Part shown: in pieces, positions 1 through 7,780 of the stretch
How the letters are laid out: the number at the start of each line of letters is the position of its first letter
Position numbering within the stretch: position 1 is the first letter of the stretch
Assembly: GCF_041262585.1 (NCBI RefSeq)
Contig: NZ_JBGCBZ010000016.1
Location: 124,001 to 188,000, forward strand
Direction of reading: 5' to 3'
Source of the DNA: JAOEGB01 sp041262585
Lineage (GTDB): Bacteria; Actinomycetota; Actinomycetes; Streptosporangiales; Streptosporangiaceae
Length of the DNA: 64,000 nucleotides
Notes under the pieces: generated by a model
What the model saw: only the letters and a program-made list of their open reading frames with translations
Told to the model about the DNA's origin: nothing
Databases searched by the model: none
Program-made: the position numbers and the translations under genes

Positions 1-56
1 AGCTCGCCGGCCGCCGAAGCCACATCCACGGGTTCGTCTACGGAAAGGTCACTCAC
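1..56 (-). CDS. 5' end of a gene cut by the left edge (third gene of the terpene operon)
   Basis: Reading leftward, a GTG at 56-54 overlaps the TGA stop of the terpene synthase (GTGA, 56-53). The frame stays open to the window edge and begins V/M-S-D-L-S-V-D-E-P-V-D-V-A-S-A-A-G-E-L. A four-base stop/start overlap usually means translational coupling, so I infer a third gene co-expressed with the P450 and cyclase. Eighteen residues are too few to name it. A prenyl diphosphate synthase or another tailoring enzyme would fit the context, but that is a guess. Confidence 0.45.
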   Translation of the reverse strand, partial: MSDLSVDEPVDVASAAGE

Positions 57-982
57 GTGCACCGCTCGCCCCAGTAGTCCACAAGCCCGTAGAAGCCCGT
101 GTTGAATCCGATCTGCCGCTCCAGGTAGGCGGCGGTGCGCGGGCTGCCGGCCCGTACGGGGTCGATGAGCGCGCGGCAGCGGGCGACCAGTTCGGCCATC
201 CGTCCCGTCACCTCGGTACGGCTCACGCCGAGCGTGAGCACGTTGAGGTCGCCCCATTCGAGCTCCCGGCCGTGGGTGGCCATGTCGTTGAGAAGACGCA
301 GGTAACGCTGCACCTCTCCGCTGATCTCCCGCAGCTCCCCGAGGTGTCCGGCCGTCCACGCGTCGCCGGTGGCGATCCAGTGGGAGACGTTGACGAACGA
401 CGACCCACAGCTGTCGGCGTTGCCGAGGTAGTCGTCGAACGTGACCGTCGTCGCCTCGCTCCGCCACCGCCACTCCCGCGCCATGGCGAGGAGCATCCGC
501 CGGACCTGGTCGGCCCAGATCTGGCGGAGGACCGGAAATGAGGGGACGGCGGCCAGCTCGTCACGGATGTCCGCGAGGAACCGGGTGATCCCGGCCTCAC
601 CAACCGGCGGGTCGCCGTCGGCGACGGCGAGGCAGTCATGGACGAGCGCGTCCACTTCCCCGGCCGACGTCGCCACGGCGTCCACCAGCCAGTCGACGGC
701 GAAGACCCACAGCGCCGCCCGGTTGACCACACGGAGTTGCGCGGCGGTCGCCCACGGGGAGCCGAACGCGCCGACGAGCGAGAGCCCGCTGAAGAAGCCG
801 GCGTCGAACGGCTCGGGCGGGAACAGCTCGCCGTACGTCTCGGCGCACCGCATGAGGTCGCGCTGGGACCGCGCGGCGAGCGCGCACGTCCTGCCCAGAT
901 CCGAGGCGACCGCGAGCTCGCCCGTGCCGATCAGGGAGCCGATCAGGGAGCCGGTCAAGGGGCCGATGAGGTGCGCGGTCAT
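53..982 (-). CDS. Class I terpene synthase (terpene cyclase)
   Basis: A 309-residue protein of the class I terpene cyclase fold, which ionises a prenyl diphosphate using Mg2+. The first metal site is an atypical aspartate motif in FAVDWLVDAVA (D97 and D101; DxxxD rather than DDxxD). The second is a good NSE motif, N232-D-x-x-T236-x-x-x-E240, in RLLNDMATHGRE. The length suits a bacterial mono-domain cyclase. I start at the ATG at 982 because it overlaps the P450 stop (ATGA, 982-979). A longer in-frame extension upstream is only the antisense of P450 coding sequence. The N-terminus (residues about 3-21) is a tandem LIG(S/P/T) repeat encoded by 12-bp units. Product and chain length cannot be deduced. 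The coupled P450 suggests the cyclised hydrocarbon is oxidised. Confidence 0.85.
   Translation of the reverse strand: MTAHLIGPLTGSLIGSLIGTGELAVASDLGRTCALAARSQRDLMRCAETYGELFPPEPFDAGFFSGLSLVGAFGSPWATAAQLRVVNRAALWVFAVDWLVDAVATSAGEVDALVHDCLAVADGDPPVGEAGITRFLADIRDELAAVPSFPVLRQIWADQVRRMLLAMAREWRWRSEATTVTFDDYLGNADSCGSSFVNVSHWIATGDAWTAGHLGELREISGEVQRYLRLLNDMATHGRELEWGDLNVLTLGVSRTEVTGRMAELVARCRALIDPVRAGSPRTAAYLERQIGFNTGFYGLVDYWGERCT
926..973. repeat. Four 12-bp tandem units inside the terpene synthase start
   Basis: Units GCCGATCAGGGA (926-937, 938-949) are followed by two diverged copies (950-961, 962-973). They are in phase with the coding frame and encode the LIGx repeat at the protein N-terminus. 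This looks like slippage expansion. Confidence 0.8.
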
Positions 983-2337
983 GCCCTGCCACGCTCGACG
1001 AGCGTCATTTGGACGTCCCGGTTGGGGCGCAGCGAGGAGGCCAGCCGGGGCAGCACCGGGCCCGAGGTCTTGAGCACCGGCCGGAACCGGCTCAGGATGC
1101 CTCCGACGAGAAGCAACGCCTCCAGCATGAAAAGGTGCTGCCCCAGGCACTGGTGCGGGCCGCCCAGGAACGGGAAGTAGGCGTATCGATGCCTGCGCTG
1201 CGCGTTCTCAGGAGCGAAGCGCTCGGGGTCGAAGACGAGCGGGCGGTCCCAAAACTCCTCCAGCCGGTGGGTGAGGTAGGGACTGAGCATCACCGTGGAT
1301 CCGGCCTCCACCGTGACCGCTCCGATGGTCTCCGTCCGCAGCGCCTTCCGCGGGAGGATCCAGCCGGGCGGGTACAGGCGCAGGAGTTCGCTCAGGAACA
1401 TTCCGAGATAGCGCAGCCCGGGCAGGTGCGCCGGACGGATCGGATCCGTCCCGACCACGTCGTCGATCTCCTCGTACACCCGCGCCGCCAGGTCCGGGTT
1501 GGCGTCGAGGGCCACCCACATCCAGGTAAGGGCAGTGGCGGACGTCTCCGTGGAGGCGCCGTGCATGGCGACGAGGTCGTCGCGAATCCGCCGGTCGCCG
1601 GCTTCCCCGATGTCATCCCGGCGCGCGCGGCAGAGGGCGGCCACGATGTCACGGTCGTCGTCGAGCCTGAGACGGCCCTCGCGAACCCGCGGGTACACCA
1701 CATCGTCGATCGTTTCGATGGACCGCCGGAACGCCCTGTCTCCGGGCAGCGGGACACTGCGGGGGACGAAGGGCAGGACCAGGCGCATCGAGGTCGCCGT
1801 GACGGCGGTGTCGTACGCCGGGATGAGACGCGCGATGTCCTCGGCGGAGATCTTGTCGCCGAAGAAGAGCCGCACGATCGTCGGATGAACGATTTGGGCC
1901 ACTCCCTTGACGATGTCGAAGGGCTCCCCCGGCCGCACGGTGACGTCGATCTGTTCGGCGATGATGTCCGCCATGCGCTCGGCCAGCGAGTTCACGTACT
2001 TCGTCGTGAACAGCGGTTGCACGATCCGGCGGCTCTCCTGCCAGGTCTCCCCGTCGGACAGGATGCCGCCGCCCAGGAGGGGGACCAGCGGATCCCAGAA
2101 CATGCCCTCGCGCACGTAGTTGGGCTGGCTGGTCTTCAGAACATGCCGCACATGGTCTGGATGGGTCACCAGGTAGGGGCGGAAGGGGCCCATGGTGAGC
2201 CGGACGATCTCGCCGCGGGCCTCCCTTCCCACCTCCTCGAAGGCCTTGAGTGGGTCTCGCATGCGTCTGGCCAGGAGGCGGTAGAAGGGAAGGCTTCGGG
2301 CGTCGCGCGCCGGTTCCGCATCAAGATCAACAGACAT
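979..2337 (-). CDS. Cytochrome P450
   Basis: A 452-residue bacterial P450. Visible signatures in order: the I-helix oxygen-activation segment HGASTETSAT, the K-helix ExxR in SELLRLYPP, and the heme-binding loop FLGGPHQCLG with the axial thiolate at about Cys397. No membrane anchor is evident, so it should be a soluble monooxygenase needing external ferredoxin and reductase; none is encoded nearby. It is the first gene of the leftward operon. Its stop overlaps the terpene synthase start, so the natural inference is oxidation of the terpene product. The start at 2337 is preceded by a purine-rich GGTGGGGAG. Substrate and CYP family are unassigned. Confidence 0.92.
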   Translation of the reverse strand: MSVDLDAEPARDARSLPFYRLLARRMRDPLKAFEEVGREARGEIVRLTMGPFRPYLVTHPDHVRHVLKTSQPNYVREGMFWDPLVPLLGGGILSDGETWQESRRIVQPLFTTKYVNSLAERMADIIAEQIDVTVRPGEPFDIVKGVAQIVHPTIVRLFFGDKISAEDIARLIPAYDTAVTATSMRLVLPFVPRSVPLPGDRAFRRSIETIDDVVYPRVREGRLRLDDDRDIVAALCRARRDDIGEAGDRRIRDDLVAMHGASTETSATALTWMWVALDANPDLAARVYEEIDDVVGTDPIRPAHLPGLRYLGMFLSELLRLYPPGWILPRKALRTETIGAVTVEAGSTVMLSPYLTHRLEEFWDRPLVFDPERFAPENAQRRHRYAYFPFLGGPHQCLGQHLFMLEALLLVGGILSRFRPVLKTSGPVLPRLASSLRPNRDVQMTLVERGRA

Positions 2338-2388
2338 GCTTCGACTTGGCTCCCCACCTGAAGATCACGTCGTTCGCGAAGTATCACA

Positions 2389-2407
2389 TGATCAATCCCA
2401 TTGATCA
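2389..2407. promoter_or_regulatory. Perfect palindrome upstream of the P450/terpene operon
   Basis: TGATCAAT-CCC-ATTGATCA: two perfect 8-bp arms around a 3-bp spacer, 52-70 bp upstream of the P450 start codon. Size and symmetry fit a dimeric repressor (TetR, GntR or MarR type). No regulator gene is adjacent within the window, so the cognate protein may lie beyond the left edge. Confidence 0.5.
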
Positions 2408-2521
2408 AGAATGAAGGCAAGTGACACTTTTATGGCGATATGGGGCATGGACCAGCCTTTGGCCGGTTTGGGAGGTAAGTGCCGTCTGTGACGCAAGTAA
2501 TCGCCCATGCCGGGCGCACAC

Positions 2522-2557
2522 AGCAAAAGGGGCCGGACCGTAAGGTCCGGCCCCTTC
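2522..2557 (-). terminator. Rho-independent terminator of the small membrane gene
   Basis: A 13-bp perfect stem (2527-2539 with 2544-2556) and a 4-nt loop. Read leftward it is followed by TTTT. It lies directly downstream of the 30-residue gene at 2569-2661, which supports that gene being transcribed. Confidence 0.8.
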
Positions 2558-2568
2558 TCTGAGGCTCG

Positions 2569-2661
2569 TTACGCGGGCCGGGTGATCAGGATCGCGAGGC
2601 CGACAAGGACGACGACCGGGATCAGCCACACCACGACCTCGCCGAGGAACTCCTTGTACAT
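2569..2661 (-). CDS. Small single-span membrane protein (30 aa)
   Basis: A 30-residue peptide starting MYKEFLGEVVVWLIPV with one continuous hydrophobic segment (about residues 8-27) and an RPA end. A strong GGAGGA ribosome site sits about 7 nt before the ATG at 2661, and a rho-independent hairpin follows the stop. Those two signals are why I call such a short gene. The larger in-frame extension to 2784 starts inside the neighbouring gene and is rejected. Function unknown. Confidence 0.6.
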   Translation of the reverse strand: MYKEFLGEVVVWLIPVVVLVGLAILITRPA

Positions 2662-2752
2662 GACCTCGTCCTCCGGGTGACGCGCGAAAAGTGGACCGCA
2701 TGCAGCATATTCGCTGGCGCGGCCCCATGGAACCGCGTGCCAGGATCGGGCA

Positions 2753-3736
2753 ATGCGGTACATCATCATCGGCGCCGGGGCCATCGGCGGAACGATCGGC
2801 GGGCGGCTCTTCCAGAGCGGCCACGACGTCCTCCTCGTGGCCCGGGGCGCCCACTACGAGACCCTGCGCGACAACGGGCTCCGGCTGATCACCCCCGGCG
2901 GCGACACCACGATGCCGATCCCCGCCACCGACCGGCCCGTACGGCTCGGCGACGACGACGTGCTCGTCCTCGCGACCAAGACCCAGGACACGGCCGCGGC
3001 CCTCGACGCGTGGGCGGGCGCCGAGCACCTGCCCCTCGTGTGCGCGCAGAACGCGGTGGAGAACGAGCGGGTCGCGCTCCGCAGGTTCGGCCGCGTCTAC
3101 GGCATGTGCCTGTGGCTCCCCGCCCTCCACCTCGAACCGGGAACCGTCGCGTCGTACGGCACGCCCCTGTCCGGCATGCTGCCGGTCGGGCGCTATCCCC
3201 AGGGTGTGGACGAGCTGTCCGAGCGGCTCGCCTCCGACCTCGCCGAGAGCTCCTTCTCCAGCTTCGCCGTACCGGACATCATGCGCTGGAAGTACGCCAA
3301 GCTGCTCGGCAACCTCGGCAACGCCGTGGAGGCGATGTGCGGCCACGCCGACGGCTGGCAGCCGATCATCCGGCAGGTCTACGCCGAGGGCACCGCCGTG
3401 CTGAAGGCCGCCGGCATCCCGTACGCCTCCCGCGAGGAGGAGCAGGCGAAGCGGGGCGACTCGGTCGAGATGGCGGCCATCGACGGCGTCCCGCGGCCCG
3501 GCGGCTCCTCGTGGCAAAGCCTCGCCAAGGGCAGCGGATCAATCGAGGCCGACTATCTCAACGGCGAGATCGTGCTGCTCGGCCGCCTCCACGGCGTGCC
3601 CACCCCGGCGAACCTCGTCCTCCAGCGGGAGGCCAACCGGTTCGCCCGCGAGCGCCGCGCCCCCGGGTCCCTGGACATCGAAACCCTGGCGGAGCTGATC
3701 ACGGCTGAAAGCGGTAGCCCATCCCCGGCTCGGTGA
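2753..3736 (+). CDS. 2-dehydropantoate 2-reductase (ketopantoate reductase) family protein
   Basis: 327 residues with an N-terminal Rossmann dinucleotide motif (GAGAIGGTIGG, residues 7-17). The C-terminal ApbA/PanE domain has family landmarks: K in RWKYAKLLGNLGNAVEA, and an S-x-x-Q...EADYLNG motif near residue 255-270. Family members reduce ketopantoate to pantoate with NADPH for CoA synthesis, but actinomycetes carry several paralogues and no other pantothenate gene is nearby, so the exact substrate is open. Its 3' end overlaps the convergent response-regulator gene by 38 bp. Confidence 0.85.
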   Translation: MRYIIIGAGAIGGTIGGRLFQSGHDVLLVARGAHYETLRDNGLRLITPGGDTTMPIPATDRPVRLGDDDVLVLATKTQDTAAALDAWAGAEHLPLVCAQNAVENERVALRRFGRVYGMCLWLPALHLEPGTVASYGTPLSGMLPVGRYPQGVDELSERLASDLAESSFSSFAVPDIMRWKYAKLLGNLGNAVEAMCGHADGWQPIIRQVYAEGTAVLKAAGIPYASREEEQAKRGDSVEMAAIDGVPRPGGSSWQSLAKGSGSIEADYLNGEIVLLGRLHGVPTPANLVLQREANRFARERRAPGSLDIETLAELITAESGSPSPAR

Positions 3737-4367
3737 GCAGGTGCGCCGGGTGGCCCGGGTCGGCCTCCAGCTTGCGGCGGAGCTGGGCCATGTACTGCCG
3801 GAGGTAGTGGCTCTCCTTGAGGTAGGCCGGGCCCCACACCTCGGTGAGGAGCTGCCGCTGGGTGATCAGCTTGCCTGGGTTGCGCAGGAGGATCTCCAGC
3901 AGGTGCCATTCGGTGGGCGTCAGCCGTACGCCGCTGGAGACGGTCTTTCGGGACAGGTCCACCTCCAGGTCGCCGAGGCGGACCATGGGCTCCTCCGCCT
4001 CGTGGGCCCCCATGCGCCGGGTCACCGCCCGGATGCGGGCCAGCAACTCGTCGACGCCGAACGGCTTGGTCACGTAGTCGTCGGCGCCCGCGTCGAGCGC
4101 GTCGACCTTGTCTGCGCTCCCGGCCCGGCCGGACAGCACGATGATCGGCACGCTGGTCCAGCCGCGCAGCCCGTGGATGACGTCGACGCCGTCGATGTCC
4201 GGGAGGCCCAGGTCGAGGATCACCAGGTCGGGGTGCCAGTCCGCGGCCTGGCGCAGGGCGGCTCCCCCGTCGGCGGCGACCTCGACCTCGTAGTGACGCG
4301 CCGCCAGGTTGATGCGGAGCGCGCGCAGGAGTTGCGGCTCGTCATCGACGACGAGGATGCGGGTCAC
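3699..4367 (-). CDS. OmpR/PhoB-family response regulator, KdpE-like
   Basis: 222 residues: receiver domain (acidic pair D8-D9, predicted phospho-acceptor D52, conserved K in VTKPF about residue 104) and a C-terminal winged helix. The N-terminal wording RALRINLAARHYEVEVAADG is typical of KdpE, which controls the Kdp potassium ATPase. No sensor kinase and no kdp genes adjoin it, so it is an orphan here. It faces the ketopantoate-reductase-like gene with a 38-bp tail-to-tail overlap and diverges from the EF-hand gene over 73 bp. Confidence 0.8.
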   Translation of the reverse strand: MTRILVVDDEPQLLRALRINLAARHYEVEVAADGGAALRQAADWHPDLVILDLGLPDIDGVDVIHGLRGWTSVPIIVLSGRAGSADKVDALDAGADDYVTKPFGVDELLARIRAVTRRMGAHEAEEPMVRLGDLEVDLSRKTVSSGVRLTPTEWHLLEILLRNPGKLITQRQLLTEVWGPAYLKESHYLRQYMAQLRRKLEADPGHPAHLLTEPGMGYRFQP

Positions 4368-4440
4368 GAGTTCAAGGTTACGACCCGAGGGTAACCCGGT
4401 GATCGGCTAAGGTGCTGTGCGCGATCCCCAGGAGGGCGAC

Positions 4441-4644
4441 ATGAGCGAATACGCGGCGACATTTGACCTTATCGACGCCGACAAGGACGGGCGGATCTCC
4501 GCCGAGGAGCTGGTGCGGCTGATGGACGTGCTCGGTAAGCCGATCACGGTCGAGGGCGCCCAGGGCGCCATCACCAAGGTCGACACCGACGGGGACGGCC
4601 TGATCGACCTGGCCGAGTTCGGCGCCTGGCTTGAGAAGAGCTAA
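4441..4644 (+). CDS. Small EF-hand calcium-binding protein
   Basis: 67 residues holding two canonical EF-hand loops: D12-x-D14-x-D16-G...E23 and D48-x-D50-x-D52-G...E59. Nothing else is present, so it is a minimal calmodulin-like Ca2+ binder, presumably cytoplasmic since no signal peptide is visible. I choose the ATG at 4441 because an AGGAGG lies about 5 nt upstream. An in-frame GTG 24 nt earlier would read through that site. Small EF-hand proteins of this kind are common in actinomycetes; their targets are largely unknown. Confidence 0.85.
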   Translation: MSEYAATFDLIDADKDGRISAEELVRLMDVLGKPITVEGAQGAITKVDTDGDGLIDLAEFGAWLEKS

Positions 4645-4698
4645 AAGCCGACCTCTTGCACCACCTGTCTGATAGGTCACTATGAGGCGGGAGGCAGC

Positions 4699-5934
4699 AT
4701 GGCCACGAAAGCGGACAGGGACCTCTGGTGCGCGGTGCCCACGGGCGTCGCGAAGCTTCTGCGCCCCCGCATGGGCGACGTCGCGGACCGCATGATCCAG
4801 GAGATCCAGCGGCGGGTGCCCGAATACGCCCGCCCGGCCGACGAGGTCTACATCAAGGTCCTCCGGCTGTCCGTGGAGGAGGCGCTCCAGGGGTTCCTCG
4901 ACCGCATCGAGAGCCCGAAGGACCCGTGGGACCCCGAGGTCTTCCGTACGATCGGCCGCGGGGAGGCCGCCGAGGGCCGCGACCTGGAGCCCTTCCAGAC
5001 CGCCATGCGGCTCGGCGCGCGGGTGGCCTGGCGGCAGCTCACGGAGCAGTCGGGGCAACTCGGCCTCGACCCGCAGAACCTGTACGACCTGGGCGAGGCG
5101 ATCTTCATTTACCTCGACCAGCTCGCCGACGCGGCGGCCGAGGGGTTCGCCGAGGCGCGGGCGCGCGCCGCCGGCGAGATGGAGCGGCGCCGCCACCGCC
5201 TGCTCGACCTGCTGATCAGCCAGCCTCCCGCCTCCCCCGAGGCCATCGCCGACCTGGCGAAGGCGGCCGGGTGGCGGCTGCCCAAGACCGTCGCGGGAGT
5301 GGCGCTGGAGGAGCGCGACGGCGGCTACCTCCCCCTGTCGCTGCCCCTGTCGCTGCCCCTGTCACTGCCTCCGGACGTCCTGTCCGGGCTCGACCGGCGG
5401 ATCCCGTGCCTGGTCGTCCCCGACCCCTCCGGCCCCGGGCAGGCCCGGATGCTGGAGACGGGCCTGCGCGGCCGGCGCGCCGCCGTCGGGCCGCCCGTGC
5501 CGCTGGCGGCCGCCGCGACCTCGCTGCGGTGGGCGCGCGAGGCCCTTGAGCTGGGCGAGCGCGGCATCCTCTCCGCGAAGGGAGTGCTGCGCTGCGCCGA
5601 CCACATGGCCACGCTCGTCGTGTTCCAGGACGAGGAGCTGGTCGCCGCGCTGGCGGAGGCGCGGCTCGCGCCCCTCGCCCATCTGCGGCCGAGCCAGCAG
5701 GACCGGCTCGCCGAGACCCTGCTCGCCTGGATCCGCCACGGCCGGGGCGTCGCCGAGGTCGCGGCCCGGCTGCACGTGCATCCGCAGACCGTCCGCTACC
5801 GGCTCCGCCAGCTCGAAGAGCTCTACGGCGACCAGCTCGGCGACCCGGACGTCCGGTTCGAGCTGGAGATCGCGCTCCGCGCCCGCGAGGCCCTCACCCG
5901 TCAGCCGGGTCAGCCGCCGGACGGGGCGGTCTGA
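4699..5934 (+). CDS. PucR-type transcriptional regulator
   Basis: 411 residues. The N-terminus (about 1-160) resembles the RsbRD-like helical sensory domain. The C-terminal 60 residues form the PucR helix-turn-helix (HGRGVAEVAARLHVHPQTVRYRLRQLEELYG). The middle contains three LPLS repeats from 12-bp DNA units, likely a flexible linker. Family members control purine or other catabolic genes, but no obvious target adjoins it. The ribosome site GGGAGG precedes the ATG. The 3' end overlaps the convergent flavoenzyme gene by 25 bp. Confidence 0.85.
   Translation: MATKADRDLWCAVPTGVAKLLRPRMGDVADRMIQEIQRRVPEYARPADEVYIKVLRLSVEEALQGFLDRIESPKDPWDPEVFRTIGRGEAAEGRDLEPFQTAMRLGARVAWRQLTEQSGQLGLDPQNLYDLGEAIFIYLDQLADAAAEGFAEARARAAGEMERRRHRLLDLLISQPPASPEAIADLAKAAGWRLPKTVAGVALEERDGGYLPLSLPLSLPLSLPPDVLSGLDRRIPCLVVPDPSGPGQARMLETGLRGRRAAVGPPVPLAAAATSLRWAREALELGERGILSAKGVLRCADHMATLVVFQDEELVAALAEARLAPLAHLRPSQQDRLAETLLAWIRHGRGVAEVAARLHVHPQTVRYRLRQLEELYGDQLGDPDVRFELEIALRAREALTRQPGQPPDGAV
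5329..5364. repeat. Three 12-bp in-frame tandem units in the PucR-type gene
   Basis: CTSCCCCTGTCG-type units at 5329-5340, 5341-5352 and 5353-5364 encode (LPLS)3 in the linker between the sensory and DNA-binding parts. Confidence 0.85.
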
Positions 5935-7043
5935 CCGCTCGTCCTGAGCCCGCGCGCCGCCGTCCGCTCGTGCAGGCCGAACCTCGCCTCGGGCTCCCGC
6001 ACGCCGTCGAGAATGTCCGCGACGTGCTCGGCCAGGGCCGGGGCGTGCTTGAAACCGTGCCCTGAGTCGCCGCCGAGCAGCCAGACGCCGTCCGCCGCCT
6101 CCGCGATGATCCACTCGGCGTCCTCGGTCAGCGTGTACTGGCAGACCTGGCTGAAGACGACCGGCGCGCCCACGAGCGAGGGGAACCGCCGCCTCAGGTA
6201 GTCGCGCGCCAGTTCCTCGCTGCGCGGCAGCACCTGGCGGCTCCCCGTCTCCACGTCGTACGGCTCGCCCTCGGCGTCACTGGTGACCTTCATGCCCATC
6301 CCGTCGAGATCGCCGTGGCCGTACGCCGAGAGCTCGTAGTCACAGAACGCGGGCAGCGGCGGCGACGTCCAGTCCCGTGGCACGCCGAAGTGCAGGGTGT
6401 CCTGCCGGGTCACCTCGAGCTTCACGTCGAACAGGCCGGGCAGCCACGCCCCGCACGCCCACACGACCCGGTCCGCCGTCAGCACCTCGCCGTCGGCCAC
6501 CACACCGGTCCCCTTCTCGTACGGCTCGGCCCTGGCGCGGACGAACGTGACGCCGGCGGCGCGGGCGAGCCGCGCGGTCACCTGGGTGGCGCGGCGGGCC
6601 CGCAGCACCCCGGCGTTCGGCTCCCAGAGCACGAACGCGAGGTCGTCGCCGCCGAACCCGGGGAAGCGGCGTCCCGCCTCCTCCGGATCGAGCAGCTCAT
6701 GCGGGATGTCCAGATTTTTCAGGACCTGGGCGCTCACGCTCTCCCAGCCGTCCTGGCGCTGGGCGAACCACATCATCCCGGTCTCGGTGTAGAGCTCCTC
6801 GCCGGCCCGCTCGCCGAGCCGCCGCCAGCCCTCCCGCGCCCGCCAGGCCATGCGGGCGTACCAGCCGTCCGAGCCGTGCGAGCAGCGCAGGAGCCGCGTC
6901 TCCCCCGCGCTCGCCTGGCGCACGTGACCCGGCGCGTACTGCTCGACGACCGTCACCCGCCAGCCCGTCTCGGCCAGCCTCAGCGCCAGCGACGTCCCCC
7001 AGATGCCCGCCCCGACCACGATCACCGACTTCATGCGTCCCAT
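5910..7043 (-). CDS. FAD-dependent oxidoreductase, sarcosine oxidase-like (DAO family)
   Basis: 377 residues with an N-terminal FAD Rossmann motif (VVGAGIWGTSLALRLAETG) and the glycine-rich C-terminal segment LLGGDSGHGFKHAPALAEHVAD typical of monomeric sarcosine oxidase and N-methyl-amino-acid oxidases. It should oxidise a secondary or N-methyl amine, releasing H2O2; the substrate is unassigned. It diverges from the IclR gene across only 19 bp, implying control by that regulator. ATGs at 7043 and 7034 are both possible. I keep 7043 because GATTAT sits 7 nt before it, as expected for a leaderless mRNA. Confidence 0.82.
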   Translation of the reverse strand: MGRMKSVIVVGAGIWGTSLALRLAETGWRVTVVEQYAPGHVRQASAGETRLLRCSHGSDGWYARMAWRAREGWRRLGERAGEELYTETGMMWFAQRQDGWESVSAQVLKNLDIPHELLDPEEAGRRFPGFGGDDLAFVLWEPNAGVLRARRATQVTARLARAAGVTFVRARAEPYEKGTGVVADGEVLTADRVVWACGAWLPGLFDVKLEVTRQDTLHFGVPRDWTSPPLPAFCDYELSAYGHGDLDGMGMKVTSDAEGEPYDVETGSRQVLPRSEELARDYLRRRFPSLVGAPVVFSQVCQYTLTEDAEWIIAEAADGVWLLGGDSGHGFKHAPALAEHVADILDGVREPEARFGLHERTAARGLRTSGQTAPSGG

Positions 7044-7062
7044 TCTGGCGATAATCGGTTAC
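7044..7062. promoter_or_regulatory. Compact divergent promoter with overlapping opposite-strand -10 elements
   Basis: Only 19 bp separate the two start codons. The near-palindrome CGATAATCG contains GATAAT (7050-7055, plus strand), 7 nt before the ATG at 7063. It also contains GATTAT (7056-7051, minus strand), 7 nt before the ATG at 7043. Both would give leaderless transcripts from one symmetric element. This is an inference from spacing; no -35 boxes are convincing. Confidence 0.4.
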
Positions 7063-7731
7063 ATGATGGCGGCCGAGTCGGCGCAGACCCTTGAGCGGGG
7101 GTTACGGCTCCTGCGGTTGCTGGCGGACGGCCACCGGGGGCGCACGCCCACCGAGCTGGCCCACGAGCTGGGCCTCAGCCGCCCGGCCGTCTACCGGCTG
7201 ATCACGACGCTGCAGAACGAGGGGTTCGTCCGGCGGGACGCCGACGGGCGGGTCCATCTCGGCTTCGGCGTGCTCGTGCTGGCCCAGGCCGTACAGCCCC
7301 TGCTGCGGGCGGCGGCGCTGCCCGCGCTGCGCGCGCTGGCGGAGCGGGCGGGGGCGACGGCGCACCTGACCGTGGCGGAGGGCGACGACGGGCTGGCCGT
7401 GGCCGTGGTCGAGCCGTCGTGGACCGACTTCCACGTGGCCTACCGCGAGGGGTCGCGGCATCCGCTGACGCGAGGCGCGGCCGGGCTGGCGGTGCTCGCG
7501 CTCCGCTCCGGAGAGGGCCGGCCGTCCCTCCACCAGAGCAGGGACCAGCTCCAGGAGGGCGCCCGCGGCATCGCCGCGCCGATCCGGGGGCTGCCCTGGC
7601 TGGAGGCGTCGGTGGGGGTGGTGTCGTTCAGCGACCTCGACGTGGAGTCCGTGGGCCCGCTCGTGCTCGACGCCGCCGAGGAGCTGGCCCTAGCGCTCGC
7701 TCACCCGAAACACCCGCAAATCAACCCATAG
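7063..7731 (+). CDS. IclR-family transcriptional regulator
   Basis: 222 residues: N-terminal winged helix (SAQTLERGLRLLRLLADG...TPTELAHELGLSRPAVYRLITTLQNEGFVRRD) followed by the IclR effector-binding domain, somewhat short (usual family length about 250). It lies between the divergent flavoenzyme and hmgA, 112 bp upstream of the latter. IclR proteins often govern aromatic catabolism, including homogentisate genes, so hmgA and the flavoenzyme are the obvious targets. The ATG at 7063 is preferred to upstream in-frame codons because a -10-like GATAAT sits 7 nt before it. Confidence 0.88.
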   Translation: MMAAESAQTLERGLRLLRLLADGHRGRTPTELAHELGLSRPAVYRLITTLQNEGFVRRDADGRVHLGFGVLVLAQAVQPLLRAAALPALRALAERAGATAHLTVAEGDDGLAVAVVEPSWTDFHVAYREGSRHPLTRGAAGLAVLALRSGEGRPSLHQSRDQLQEGARGIAAPIRGLPWLEASVGVVSFSDLDVESVGPLVLDAAEELALALAHPKHPQINP

Positions 7732-7780
7732 GCAATGGTTTGACATCCGGGCCCCATTGGCGGATCGTCGTACGTATAGA

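Noticed and set aside
7740..7745. TTGACA as a -35 box for hmgA
   Set aside because: No -10 hexamer at 16-19 bp; the nearest TATAGA is 29 bp away.
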